This document shows, in pieces, positions 16,741 through 25,742 of a DNA stretch of 40,925 bases (its first letter is position 1; each line of letters begins with the position of its first letter). Under the pieces are notes generated by a model. It searched no databases, was not told where the DNA came from, and worked only from the letters and a program-made list of their open reading frames with translations. A program made the position numbers and the translations under genes. This DNA is from Planctomycetaceae bacterium (GTDB taxonomy: Bacteria > Planctomycetota > Planctomycetia > Planctomycetales > Planctomycetaceae): the NCBI GenBank assembly GCA_947476295.1, contig CANJQC010000039.1, positions 1 to 40,925 of the forward strand, in the 5' to 3' direction.

Positions 16741-17945
16741 AGTGGAGCATTACTTTTCTGATTCTGGCTGCGGCCACACTCCCGACATCGATGGCTGCGG
16801 ACTGGAGACAGTTTCGCGGTAACGCAGCAAATTCCGTGGCGACAGGGGAAACTCTGCCGACGGAGTTGAGCGGTGATACGATCGCATGGAAGACCAAACT
16901 TCCCGGACGAGGGCTGTCAGGGCCGATTGTCGTGGGCGAACAGGTCTTTATCTCAGCCAGTTCCGGATACACGCAGGATCGTCTGCATGTGATCAGCATT
17001 GACGCTGCGACCGGCAAACAACTGTGGGAGCGGGAGTTTATCGCCACTGGCCGCACGTTGACTCACGACAAGATGTGCAATGCAACACCCACCATGGCCA
17101 GCGATGGTCAGCGGGTCTTTGCATTCTTTTCCAGCAACGATCTGGTCTGCCTAGATCTTGCCGGGAATCTGCAGTGGTTTCGCGGCTTCGGCAGTGAGTT
17201 CCCGAATGCCAGTAACAGCCTTGGCATGTCGTCATCTCCAGTGGTGATTGGCCATACGGTCGTGGTGCAGGTCGAGAGCGATGCAGAATCGTTTGCCTGC
17301 GGAGTTGACGTCGAATCGGGCGTCACCATCTGGCAGATTGATCGTCCTCGCGCGGCCAACTGGACATCGCCTTCAATCCTGCCTGCGACTGATCAAAAGC
17401 CGGCATTGGTACTGTTGCAGTCATCAAAAGGACTGACCGCGGTCGATCCGGTCTCGGGTATCATCGTCTGGAATTTCGACAAGGGAGCCTCCACGATTCC
17501 ATCGGCAACTGTGGATTCCGGTTCAATCGTGATTCCATCAAACGGTCTGACGGCCATTCGTCCAGCCAAAGACAATACCTTTGAACAACTCTGGAATTCA
17601 TCGGGCATCAGTCCCGGAACTTCCAGTCCTGTGGTTGTGGATGGTATGGCATTCGTCCTGAACAGTGCCGGCGTTTTGTCGGCGGGTGACACAAAATCAG
17701 GCGAACGTCTTTGGCAACTGCGACTTCGCGGATCATTCAGCAGTACGCCAATCACAGCCAACGGTTATCTTTATCTCTTCAACGAAGACGGAAATGCGTT
17801 CGTCGTGAAACCGGAAAAAGACAAAGGCATCATTGTATCGGAACTGGATTTGGCGGAAAAAATTCTATGCAGCCCTGGTGCAGCCAACGGGGCGTTGTAC
17901 GTTCGCAGTGATGAACATCTTTTCAAAATTGCGGAACGGCATTAG
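16737..17945 (+). CDS. Exported PQQ-like beta-propeller protein
   Basis: This 402-residue protein has a signal peptide (1 to about 20) and then DWRQFRGN, the usual opening of planctomycete PQQ-like propellers. Repeated blades follow with the pattern …V.SIDAATGKQLWERE…, VCLDLAGNLQWFRG, GVDVESGVTIWQ, AVDPVSGIIVWNFD and AGDTKSGERLWQLRL. The fold is that of BamB and the quinoprotein dehydrogenases, but I see no PQQ-binding or catalytic residues, so a scaffolding or binding role in the periplasm is more likely than a dehydrogenase. Translation probably couples to the preceding gene through the 4-base overlap. Confidence 0.85.
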   Translation: MKWSITFLILAAATLPTSMAADWRQFRGNAANSVATGETLPTELSGDTIAWKTKLPGRGLSGPIVVGEQVFISASSGYTQDRLHVISIDAATGKQLWEREFIATGRTLTHDKMCNATPTMASDGQRVFAFFSSNDLVCLDLAGNLQWFRGFGSEFPNASNSLGMSSSPVVIGHTVVVQVESDAESFACGVDVESGVTIWQIDRPRAANWTSPSILPATDQKPALVLLQSSKGLTAVDPVSGIIVWNFDKGASTIPSATVDSGSIVIPSNGLTAIRPAKDNTFEQLWNSSGISPGTSSPVVVDGMAFVLNSAGVLSAGDTKSGERLWQLRLRGSFSSTPITANGYLYLFNEDGNAFVVKPEKDKGIIVSELDLAEKILCSPGAANGALYVRSDEHLFKIAERH

Positions 17946-17969
17946 CGCCGAATTGCAACAGAATACTAC

Positions 17970-19808
17970 ATGTCGGCACCGTATCTTTATTCGCCAGCTT
18001 CGTCATCTGACCGCGCCGTTTCGGATCCTCGTGCAGCCTATCAAGCGCGAGTTGACGACATCGCCGTGCAGGAAAAAAAACTGACCCGCCGTGACCAGCG
18101 GTTCGTACACCTGCGCGTCGCCATTTTTGTTCTGGCTGTCGGGCTGGCCATTCTTTGTCTGGGTGATCCGGAATATGTTTCATGGTGGTGGATCACGATT
18201 CCGGCCGTTCTATTCTTCGCGCTGTTGCCGTTTCATCATGCGTGTCTCAAACGCCTTAAGCACGCACGGGCTGTGAGCGCATTTCATGCCAGCCGTTTGC
18301 GGAGACTGGACCGCGAATTCGGCGCTGATGTTTCCAGTGGTGCAGAATTCTCAAGTGATCTGCATCCATGGACACAGGATCTGGATGTGTTTGGCCCGGG
18401 CTCGCTCTTTCAATTGCTCAACGAATGCCGCACTCAGCCTGGTCGGCGAAAACTGGCCGAATGGCTGCAGACAGTCTGCGATGGTGACACGATTCGACTG
18501 CGCCAGGCCCGCGCTCAAGGATTGAAAAACGAGCTGGTTCTCCGAGAATCGCTGGCCTGCGTTCCGGACTCCGCTCAATGGGCCACCGCAGAACGCTTGC
18601 TGATGGAATGGGTTCATGAATCCGCTCAGCCAATGCCGTGGTGGATCGTGGCGTGGTCGCTGCTGATGGGTCTTATTGCGATTCCTGTGATCGCGTTGGT
18701 TCTGACGGACGTCCTGCCACTTAAGATGCTGCTGCTGGTGATTCTGTTGCAGGCTCCTGCGATTGCATCGACGCGACGTCAGATCCGTTCTGTCGCCCAG
18801 CGAATGGACAATGTCGATTCGGCCCTTCGGCAGTTTGGTGCCGTCATTGGTGTATTTGAACGCCATTCCGTCGAAGAGCCTACTATTCGAGATTTACAAA
18901 ATCGATTTCACTCCGAATCTGAAACGGCGTCGCAGGCCATTCGTCGGCTCAGTCGGTTGACGCAGTGGCTGAACAACGCTATTCGCAATCAGTTCTTCGC
19001 GCCGATCGCATGGGCCTGTGGTCTGTTTGTGTTGCTGACTTTTCTGCTGGAACGCTGGCGCCTGAAGCATGGACGCGATGTCGCCGACTGGCTGGAAACC
19101 ACAGCGTGCCTCGAAGCGTCGCTCTCCGTGGCGGGTTATTCGTTTGATCATCCGGACGATTGTCTGCCGGTAGTCTCAGACACGGTGCCGGAACTGATTG
19201 CCGAACAGTTGGGGCATCCGCTGCTGAAAGAATCTGCCTGCGTCCGAAACAGTGTGTCGCTGACGGGCGAAAGGCCGTTGCTGTTGATCAGTGGATCCAA
19301 CATGTCTGGCAAGAGTACGTTCCTGCGCAGCCTGGGCGCAAGTGTGGTTTTAACGCTGTGCGGATCCGTCGTGCGTGCGAAGAGTTTTCGTACATATCCG
19401 TTTCAGGTTGCAACTGCGATGCGGGTGAGCGACTCGCTGCAGGAAGGTCGTTCACTGTTCTTCACCGTCGTGCGTCGTCTGAAGACCGTAGTCGATCTGA
19501 CGGAACAGCCACGAATCGTACTGTTTCTGCTGGACGAAATTCTCAACGGAACAAATTCGCACGACCGTCGCCGCGGCGCAGAAGCCGTTATTCGTTCCCT
19601 TGTCGCCCGCCATGCGCTGGGGATTGTGACGACACACGATCTGGCTCTGACGCAGATTGCCGATTCGATGTCTGATCAGGCCGTCAACAAACATTTCGAA
19701 GACAGGATCACTAATGGCCAGATGACATTCGACTACACACTCCGCGACGGCGTTGTTGAACGCAGCAATGCGATCGCCCTGATGCGCATGCTGGGCCTAG
19801 ATGTGTGA
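17970..19808 (+). CDS. Membrane-anchored MutS-like ATPase
   Basis: This 612-residue protein ends in a MutS-type ATPase domain. Walker A is SGSNMSGKST (K448). The MutS-like motif DSLQEGRSLFF is at about 488-498. Walker B VLFLLDEILNGTNSHDRR has D522/E523, and a TTHDLAL switch follows. Instead of the mismatch-recognition domain, the N-terminus has two membrane helices (about 47-90). A second pair lies at about 223-268 and a single helix near 342-362, with clamp/lever-like helices between. The mismatch-reading Phe-x-Glu motif is absent, so it is not canonical MutS, and the C-terminal Smr nuclease of MutS2 is lacking. Such membrane MutS relatives exist in several phyla, with no established role that I know. 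It lies 24 bases after the propeller gene and 26 bases before the photolyase gene. Confidence 0.85.
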   Translation: MSAPYLYSPASSSDRAVSDPRAAYQARVDDIAVQEKKLTRRDQRFVHLRVAIFVLAVGLAILCLGDPEYVSWWWITIPAVLFFALLPFHHACLKRLKHARAVSAFHASRLRRLDREFGADVSSGAEFSSDLHPWTQDLDVFGPGSLFQLLNECRTQPGRRKLAEWLQTVCDGDTIRLRQARAQGLKNELVLRESLACVPDSAQWATAERLLMEWVHESAQPMPWWIVAWSLLMGLIAIPVIALVLTDVLPLKMLLLVILLQAPAIASTRRQIRSVAQRMDNVDSALRQFGAVIGVFERHSVEEPTIRDLQNRFHSESETASQAIRRLSRLTQWLNNAIRNQFFAPIAWACGLFVLLTFLLERWRLKHGRDVADWLETTACLEASLSVAGYSFDHPDDCLPVVSDTVPELIAEQLGHPLLKESACVRNSVSLTGERPLLLISGSNMSGKSTFLRSLGASVVLTLCGSVVRAKSFRTYPFQVATAMRVSDSLQEGRSLFFTVVRRLKTVVDLTEQPRIVLFLLDEILNGTNSHDRRRGAEAVIRSLVARHALGIVTTHDLALTQIADSMSDQAVNKHFEDRITNGQMTFDYTLRDGVVERSNAIALMRMLGLDV

Positions 19809-19834
19809 TGCAGGTACACTGAGGGAGCGATTTC

Positions 19835-21310
19835 ATGACACAAACTCCCGCCGTTCGTATTCGGGATCTCAACAATCATCCGATCCGCCACGACGGACAA
19901 TTCGTCGTGTACTGGATGACGGCTTATCGCCGGCTGTCATCCAACTTCGCCCTACAACGCGCGGCTGAACTGGCTCGCATGCATCACAAGCCGCTGTTAA
20001 TTGTGGAAGGCTTGCGGCTGGCCTATCCGTGGGCAAGTCGTCGATTGCATACGTTTGTGCTGCAGGGGATGCGTGACAACCGCGATCATGCCAAGCGGCA
20101 TTTGCATTGTTACGTGCCATTTGTGGAAACTTTTGCGGGGCAGGGTCAAGGGATGATGGAATGGCTTGCAACGCAGGCTGCCACGATTGTTACTGATGAT
20201 TTCCCGTGTTTCTTTCTGCCACGCATGATCAATGCCGTCGCGCGTCGAATTAACGTGAAGATGGAGGCCGTCGATTCGAATGGTCTGTTTCCGATGCACG
20301 TCGCAGACACAGAATTTCCGACAGCATTTGCCTTTCGTCGCTATCTGCAGAAAACCCTGAGCGTCTATCTGCCGGTCATGCCGGAACAGGAACCGCTGGC
20401 CGATCCGGAAATCCCGCGCCTTGCATCGCCGCCCGCTGAACTGACGTCGCGCTGGCCGTCTGCAGATCCGTCGCTGCTTGATTGCGAAGCGGCAGCGCTG
20501 GACCTCCTGCCAATCGATCAGTTCGTGAAGGAAGCGGCAATGACAGGTGGCCCAAACGCCGCGCGAAAGCAGTTAGACAACTTCCTCGAAACACGAATGT
20601 GTCGTTATGCATCAGACCGAAATCAGCCAGACGAAGATGCGTCCAGTGGTCTGTCACCGTATTTGCACTTCGGTCACATTTCCGCGCACGAGATTTTCCT
20701 GCAACTTGCAAAACAGGAAGACTGGTCGATCAACAACCTCGCCGATCCGAAAAAGACGCGAGGCAGTCGAGCCGGTTGGTGGGGCATGTCGGAGAACGCG
20801 GAATCGTTTCTGGATGAACTTGTGACGTGGCGCGAACTGGGGTTTAATATGTGTTCGCGTCGCGATGATTTCGATCGTTATGAATCGCTGCCGGAGTGGG
20901 CTCAAACGACACTCCGAATTCACGAGTCCGACGCTCGCCCCGTTGTCTATTCCTTCGACCAGATGCGCAACTCTGAAACGCACGACCAGCTTTGGAACGC
21001 CGCTCAGCATCAACTTACCACGACAGGTCGCATGCACAATTACCTGCGAATGTTGTGGGGCAAAAAGATTCTGCAATGGTCCGAAACACCGCGCGAAGCG
21101 CTCGACACCATGATTCAACTCAATAATCGTTTCGCTGTGGATGGACGCAACCCGAATTCGTACTCCGGAATTTTCTGGGTACTCGGACGCTACGATCGCG
21201 CCTGGGGCCCTGAACGTCCGATCTTCGGCAAGATCCGTTATATGACGTCAGAAAACACGGCCCGCAAGCTGCATCTGAGCAAATATCTGCAACAGTTTTC
21301 GCCGAGGTAA
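19835..21310 (+). CDS. phr: Class II CPD photolyase
   Basis: This 491-residue flavoprotein repairs cyclobutane pyrimidine dimers using light. It shows class II features: SGLSPYLHFGHIS, ELVTWRELGFNMC, GRMHNYLRMLWGKKILQW, then NNRFAVDGRNPNSYSGIFWV and GPERPIFGKIRYM near the C-terminus. These frame the FAD pocket and lesion site. The N-terminal antenna-type Rossmann domain (YWMTAYRRLSSNFAL…) is complete. It is the last gene of the probable operon and follows the MutS-like ATPase closely. Light or damage control is not evident from the sequence. Confidence 0.94.
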   Translation: MTQTPAVRIRDLNNHPIRHDGQFVVYWMTAYRRLSSNFALQRAAELARMHHKPLLIVEGLRLAYPWASRRLHTFVLQGMRDNRDHAKRHLHCYVPFVETFAGQGQGMMEWLATQAATIVTDDFPCFFLPRMINAVARRINVKMEAVDSNGLFPMHVADTEFPTAFAFRRYLQKTLSVYLPVMPEQEPLADPEIPRLASPPAELTSRWPSADPSLLDCEAAALDLLPIDQFVKEAAMTGGPNAARKQLDNFLETRMCRYASDRNQPDEDASSGLSPYLHFGHISAHEIFLQLAKQEDWSINNLADPKKTRGSRAGWWGMSENAESFLDELVTWRELGFNMCSRRDDFDRYESLPEWAQTTLRIHESDARPVVYSFDQMRNSETHDQLWNAAQHQLTTTGRMHNYLRMLWGKKILQWSETPREALDTMIQLNNRFAVDGRNPNSYSGIFWVLGRYDRAWGPERPIFGKIRYMTSENTARKLHLSKYLQQFSPR

Positions 21311-21451
21311 ATGACCACTGAAAGCGAGGCAAGCCGGGATACTTTGCTGTCATCTGTGGCGATCGACAGTCGCCGTGTTAAACTGTTCGGCTAATGATCA
21401 CGACCTGCGGTCCGACCTGGACCGTGAACTGTTTTCGAGAGGCGACATTTC

Positions 21452-22528
21452 ATGCGACTTTCTGTTCATTCTTGGTTCTGTGCAGCAGTTATGGCGGCTG
21501 GCAGCTTGTTGATCAATTCTGCTTTGGCAGGCGACACTTTGGTTTTCCAACCACCCCATCCGGGCGTCAACGTCAAGCACATTGTGCTGATTTCAGGCGA
21601 TGAGGAATATCGGTCAGAAGAAACAATGCCGATGCTGGGGAAAATTCTGAGCCAGAAGCACGGCTTCAGGTGTACGGTGCTGTTTGCCTTCGGACCTGAC
21701 GGTGCTGACTACATCGACTCGAATAATCAGCAGGGGCTGCGCGGACTGGAGTCTCTTGATTCTGCTGATCTAATGATCATCGCGACTCGATTCCGTAAGC
21801 CGGATGCGGAGCAGGCAAGACACATCGCCGCATTTCTGAATGCTGGCAAACCGGTCATCGGATTGCGAACGGCTACGCATGCTTTTCAGGGCGGTGAAAA
21901 TTTTACTGACTCACTGACGTATGACCAGTTCGGTCGTCAGATTCTGGGTGAGCAATGGGTTTCGCATCACGGAAAGCACAAAGTCGAAGGGGCGAGAAGT
22001 GTGGTGGAGCCGGGTGCCGGGCAGCATGCGATTCTGCACGGCGTCTCGGAGATATTTGCCCCGAGCGACGTCTACGGCGTGACTCACCTGACCGACACGG
22101 ACACCATTCTGCTTCGCGGAGCGATCACGGAATCTCTCGATCCTGAATCAAAGATACTCGTCGATGACGACCGCAACAAGCCCATGCAGCCACTCGCATG
22201 GCTGCATCCTTACACCGCTCCATATGGCAAAACAGGTCATTCCTTCTGCACAACCGCTGGCGCGTCTCTGGACTTTGTTGACGAAGATCTTCGGCGATTG
22301 ATTGTCAATGCCGTGATCCATCTCACCGGCGGCAAAGTCCCTGAGAAGGCCGATGTGGAATACGTCGATCCGTTCTATCCGACGTTCTTCTGCTTCATCA
22401 ACGAACCGGATTATTACAAGAACATAAACATGAAACCCGAAAACTTCGGTCTCGGTAAAACTCCTCACCGACCAGACCCTCCCGGCAATCCAGCTTGGCC
22501 GTGGCGACCAACTCCTGAGAAAAAGTAA
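21452..22528 (+). CDS. Secreted ThuA-like (trehalose-utilisation type) protein
   Basis: This 358-residue protein has a signal peptide (1 to about 26, ending ALA). A ThuA-like, class I glutamine-amidotransferase-fold domain follows: HIVLISGDEEYRSEETMPML, DSADLMIIATRFRKPD, GKPVIGLRTATHAFQ, then the QILGEQWVSHHGKH segment. The His-rich loop and the GLRTATHAFQ strand match ThuA relatives common in planctomycetes, often near DUF1501 and sugar oxidoreductase genes. The substrate is unknown; ThuA itself is linked to disaccharide oxidation. The ATG at 21452 is preceded by GAGAGG. A 140-base gap separates it from the photolyase gene, so a separate promoter is likely. Confidence 0.87.
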   Translation: MRLSVHSWFCAAVMAAGSLLINSALAGDTLVFQPPHPGVNVKHIVLISGDEEYRSEETMPMLGKILSQKHGFRCTVLFAFGPDGADYIDSNNQQGLRGLESLDSADLMIIATRFRKPDAEQARHIAAFLNAGKPVIGLRTATHAFQGGENFTDSLTYDQFGRQILGEQWVSHHGKHKVEGARSVVEPGAGQHAILHGVSEIFAPSDVYGVTHLTDTDTILLRGAITESLDPESKILVDDDRNKPMQPLAWLHPYTAPYGKTGHSFCTTAGASLDFVDEDLRRLIVNAVIHLTGGKVPEKADVEYVDPFYPTFFCFINEPDYYKNINMKPENFGLGKTPHRPDPPGNPAWPWRPTPEKK

Positions 22529-22628
22529 CTGAGGCGATTTCCGCAGGACAGACATTCAAGTCCGTCGTGTAGCGATGAATGTAGTCGAGGCGAAGACTAT
22601 TGTGCCGCAAGAGACCTTCGGCCAATGG

Positions 22629-22647
22629 GACGTTGTCCGACAACGTC
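22629..22647. promoter_or_regulatory. 19-base palindrome upstream of the DUF1015 gene
   Basis: GACGTTGTC and GACAACGTC flank a single C, a perfect palindrome ending 63 bases before the DUF1015 start. It could be a dimeric regulator's operator or an RNA hairpin at the ThuA-like gene's 3' end. No T run follows. Confidence 0.4.
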
Positions 22648-22710
22648 TCGGACAAGAACTTTCAGGCTGCGTAATTTGATTTTTAAGACAATTGACGAAA
22701 GAATTTTTTA

Positions 22711-23943
22711 ATGCCTCGTATCAAGGCGTTTCAGGCTTTGCGGCCGGTTCCTGAACTGGCCGCCAAAGTGGCTTCGGTTCCTTATGACGTTGTCAATCGC
22801 GACGAAGCTGCGGAGATGGCGGCGGGGAATCCACTGAGCTTTCTGCATGTGGTCAGACCGGACATCGACTTTCCCCCCTCAAAGAATCCGTACGATTCTG
22901 ACGTCTACGATAAGGCAGCGGACAATTTTCGGAAACTGATCAGCGATGATGTCCTGCAGCGTGATCCGGCGAACTGCGTCTATGCGTACCGCCAGATCAT
23001 GCACGGTCACTCACAAGTCGGCATCGTCTGCTGTTGCCACATTGATGACTACGAAAACAATCTCATCCTGAAGCACGAGAAAACCCGGAAGAGCAAAGAA
23101 GACGACCGCACTCATCATGTTCTGGCATTGAATGCAAATGCGGGGCCCGTGTTTCTGACCTATCGCGGCGTCGAACAAATCAATTTTATGGTGGCCGCTG
23201 CAACTAAGGGCGAGCCGCTTTATGATTTTGTCGCGGTTGATGGTGTACAGCACACCGTCTGGCGGATTGAAAACGCGCAGCCGTTTGTTGAGGCGCTGTC
23301 GGCAGTTTCGTATTTTTATATTGCCGATGGTCATCATCGAGCTGCCAGTGCGTGGCGCGCCGGTAATGAACTTCGACACAGGGTCTCCGGCGGAGGCACC
23401 GGCGACGAAGAATGCAACTGGTTTCTGTCCGTGCTGTTCCCGTCCAGCCAGCTGCGGATTCTGGCATACAACCGCGTGCTGAAAGAGATGAATGGTCACA
23501 CAGTCAGTGACCTTCTGGAAAAACTCGACGAACTGGGTGAGCTGTCACAGACGGACAATCCTGTCCCCGATGCTCCGGGTTCGTTCTGCTTTCTGATTGA
23601 TAACCGCTGGTGGAAACTCACCATTCCGTCGGACCCTTTGTTTGTGAATGATCCGATTCGTTCTCTGGACGTTGCAATCCTGGAACGACTGGTCCTGCAT
23701 CCGATCTTCGGTATCGAAGACGTACGCACAGACTCACGGATTGATTTCGTAGGGGGAATTCGAGGTACTGCGGAATTGGAACGACTGTGCATCCCGGGTA
23801 ACTGGTCAGTCGGTATTTCGATGTACCCGACGACGCTTGATCAACTGATGTCGGTCTCCGATGCGGGTGAGATCATGCCACCGAAGAGCACATGGTTTGA
23901 GCCCAAATTGCGCAGCGGTCTGCTGGTTCATACACTGGATTAA
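22711..23943 (+). CDS. DUF1015 family protein
   Basis: This 410-residue cytosolic protein matches the DUF1015 family in order and length. An N-terminal segment reads MPRIKAFQALRP then VASVPYDVVNRDEA. GNPLSFLHVVRPDID follows, then KHEKTRKSKEDDRTHH, the signature YIADGHHRAAS, and the ending MPPKSTWFEPKLRSGLLVH. The family is often encoded near serine-biosynthesis genes in other bacteria. The DGHHR motif resembles the nucleotide-binding motif of ParB/sulfiredoxin-fold serine kinases (SerK, SbnI). A kinase-like role is therefore possible but only inferred. No serine-pathway gene is present here. The upstream sequence gives a weak ribosome-binding site (GAAAG). Confidence 0.92.
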   Translation: MPRIKAFQALRPVPELAAKVASVPYDVVNRDEAAEMAAGNPLSFLHVVRPDIDFPPSKNPYDSDVYDKAADNFRKLISDDVLQRDPANCVYAYRQIMHGHSQVGIVCCCHIDDYENNLILKHEKTRKSKEDDRTHHVLALNANAGPVFLTYRGVEQINFMVAAATKGEPLYDFVAVDGVQHTVWRIENAQPFVEALSAVSYFYIADGHHRAASAWRAGNELRHRVSGGGTGDEECNWFLSVLFPSSQLRILAYNRVLKEMNGHTVSDLLEKLDELGELSQTDNPVPDAPGSFCFLIDNRWWKLTIPSDPLFVNDPIRSLDVAILERLVLHPIFGIEDVRTDSRIDFVGGIRGTAELERLCIPGNWSVGISMYPTTLDQLMSVSDAGEIMPPKSTWFEPKLRSGLLVHTLD

Positions 23944-24021
23944 TCCGGCTTAAGCGATTGGCAAACACAACTATAGAAAACACTTAGAATCATATTCGCT
24001 CAGGATATCTTCTAGGTTATT

Positions 24022-24468
24022 TTGCGGGACGATGGTGTGCTGGAACACAGGACTCGAATTCGAGGTCACGAACGAACTCGCCGCGATCATGCGACCGAGC
24101 TGACGCAGGACTATGTCGAAGCAATCGCCGAACTGATCCAGCAAACCGGTGAATGCCGCGTGCGTGACCTAGCGAAGCGGTTTGCGGTGAGTCATGTGAC
24201 AGTCAATCGAGCGATTGCCAGAATGAAACGTGATGGCTTCGTTGACACTCAACCGTATGCCCCGGTCACGCTCACGAACCTAGGTAAAACGCTCGCAGAG
24301 TTTTCTGAACGGCGGCATCGAATCGTGTTCCATTTCCTGAGGGCTCTCGGTGTCAGCGAACGCACGGCGGCAATCGACAGCGAAGGAATCGAGCATCATG
24401 TGAGCGAAGAAACGCTGCAACTGATGGAACAATTCGGTACGAAAACACCCATGGACCACCCTGCGTAG
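24022..24468 (+). CDS. mntR: Manganese-responsive repressor MntR
   Basis: This 148-residue regulator is of the DtxR/MntR family in its proteobacterial-like form. It has an N-terminal basic segment (HERTRRDHATELTQDYVEAI), a winged helix (CRVRDLAKRFAVSHVTVNRA, then MKRDGFV), and a dimerisation part with RRHRIVFHFLRALGV and SEGIEHHVSEE. The last carries the conserved Glu-His-His Mn2+ ligands. With Mn2+ bound it should repress manganese uptake genes; none is visible nearby. It starts at a TTG (24022) with an in-frame stop three codons upstream and AGG before it. The NHL-repeat gene begins 23 bases after it and may be co-transcribed. Confidence 0.88.
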   Translation: MRDDGVLEHRTRIRGHERTRRDHATELTQDYVEAIAELIQQTGECRVRDLAKRFAVSHVTVNRAIARMKRDGFVDTQPYAPVTLTNLGKTLAEFSERRHRIVFHFLRALGVSERTAAIDSEGIEHHVSEETLQLMEQFGTKTPMDHPA

Positions 24469-24491
24469 AATCACTTTTAGGATCTCATGAG

Positions 24492-25655
24492 ATGAGTCCT
24501 GCTGACATCAACATTCGACCGCTTCTTGGCAGATTCCTCCGAACACTCACGGCACTCGGTGTTGCATGGCTGATCGTGTCATCATCTGTGATGGCAGACA
24601 ATCAAGCAGTAGTCAACCCCGTCGTAACCATTGCAGGCAATGGCAGAGACATAACAATCCCGTCTAATGGACCTGCGATCACTACGGCGATCTCGCAGCC
24701 ATTCGGAATCTGCACCGGGCCTGACGGCGCACTCTATGTGTGCGAAGTCGGTTCTCACGTCATCCGTCGAGTCGATCTGCAGTCCGGACTGATGACCACT
24801 GTTGCTGGCTGCGGACGCAGGGGATACGCGGGCGACGGTGGCGCAGCGACAACTGCAGAACTCAACGAACCCTACGAAGTGCGATTTGACAGCCACGGAA
24901 ACATGGTGTTCGTTGAAATGCAGAATCATATCGTGCGGAAAGTGGACGCCAAATCGGGCATCATTTCAACTCTGGCTGGCAATGGCACTGCCGGTTTTTC
25001 GGGAGACGGTGGTCCGGCAACAGCCGCGCAACTGAATCAACCGCATTCCATCGTACTGGATAACGAAGGCCGTCTCTATATCTGCGACATCCGGAATCAT
25101 CGTATTCGAGTTGTCGATACCGTGACCGGAATCATTACGACCTTTGCAGGGACGGGTGAACGGTCTGCAGCGCCGGACGGAGCTGCACTGAATGGCACGC
25201 CACTCAATGGCCCGAGAGCACTTGATTTTGACGGTCAACATTCACTCTATCTCGCACTGCGAGAGGGCAACTCGATCTTCAGAATCGATCTTCAGAATCG
25301 CACGCTTCAGCATCTGGCAGGAACAGGCAGAAGCGGCTATACGGGCGACGGTGGCCCGGCGAAGATCGCGCAGTTGGCCGGACCGAAAGGCGTCAGTCTG
25401 TCAAAGGCCGGCGATCTGTATTTCGCCGACACGGAAAGCCATACCGTCCGTGTCCTGCGAAAGTCATCAGGAATTGTGGAAACGGTGATCGGCGACGGCA
25501 CGCCCGGGGACGGACCGGATGGCGATCCAAAGCACTGCCGCCTCAGTCGGCCGCATGGCGTCTTCGTATCAGCCGACGACTGGCTCTACATTGGCGACAG
25601 CAGCAACCACCGTGTTCGCCGACTCAGCCTCCTGCACCGAGATGTCGAACGCTAG
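24492..25655 (+). CDS. Secreted NHL-repeat beta-propeller protein
   Basis: This 387-residue protein has an N-terminal hydrophobic signal (about 17-36) followed by NHL repeats. Recurrent units are LNEPYEVRFDSHGNMVFVE, LNQPHSIVLDNEGRLYICD and LAGPKGVSLSKAGDLYFAD, alternating with STLAGNGTAGFSGDGGPAT-type linkers. The whole should form one six-bladed propeller. NHL proteins of this kind bind partners or act as lactonase-like enzymes; no catalytic residues are evident. The ATG at 24492 has AGGA nine bases upstream. It sits 23 bases after mntR, which may be chance or may suggest Mn2+-linked expression. Confidence 0.88.
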   Translation: MSPADINIRPLLGRFLRTLTALGVAWLIVSSSVMADNQAVVNPVVTIAGNGRDITIPSNGPAITTAISQPFGICTGPDGALYVCEVGSHVIRRVDLQSGLMTTVAGCGRRGYAGDGGAATTAELNEPYEVRFDSHGNMVFVEMQNHIVRKVDAKSGIISTLAGNGTAGFSGDGGPATAAQLNQPHSIVLDNEGRLYICDIRNHRIRVVDTVTGIITTFAGTGERSAAPDGAALNGTPLNGPRALDFDGQHSLYLALREGNSIFRIDLQNRTLQHLAGTGRSGYTGDGGPAKIAQLAGPKGVSLSKAGDLYFADTESHTVRVLRKSSGIVETVIGDGTPGDGPDGDPKHCRLSRPHGVFVSADDWLYIGDSSNHRVRRLSLLHRDVER

Positions 25656-25742
25656 CTCCCTCTGCTTCACCACACATGTTGCCGTTAGGTCATGGTGGTC
25701 ATTCTGTCTGCTTCCGTCGTATCGATGCTGATTCGACGGCGT

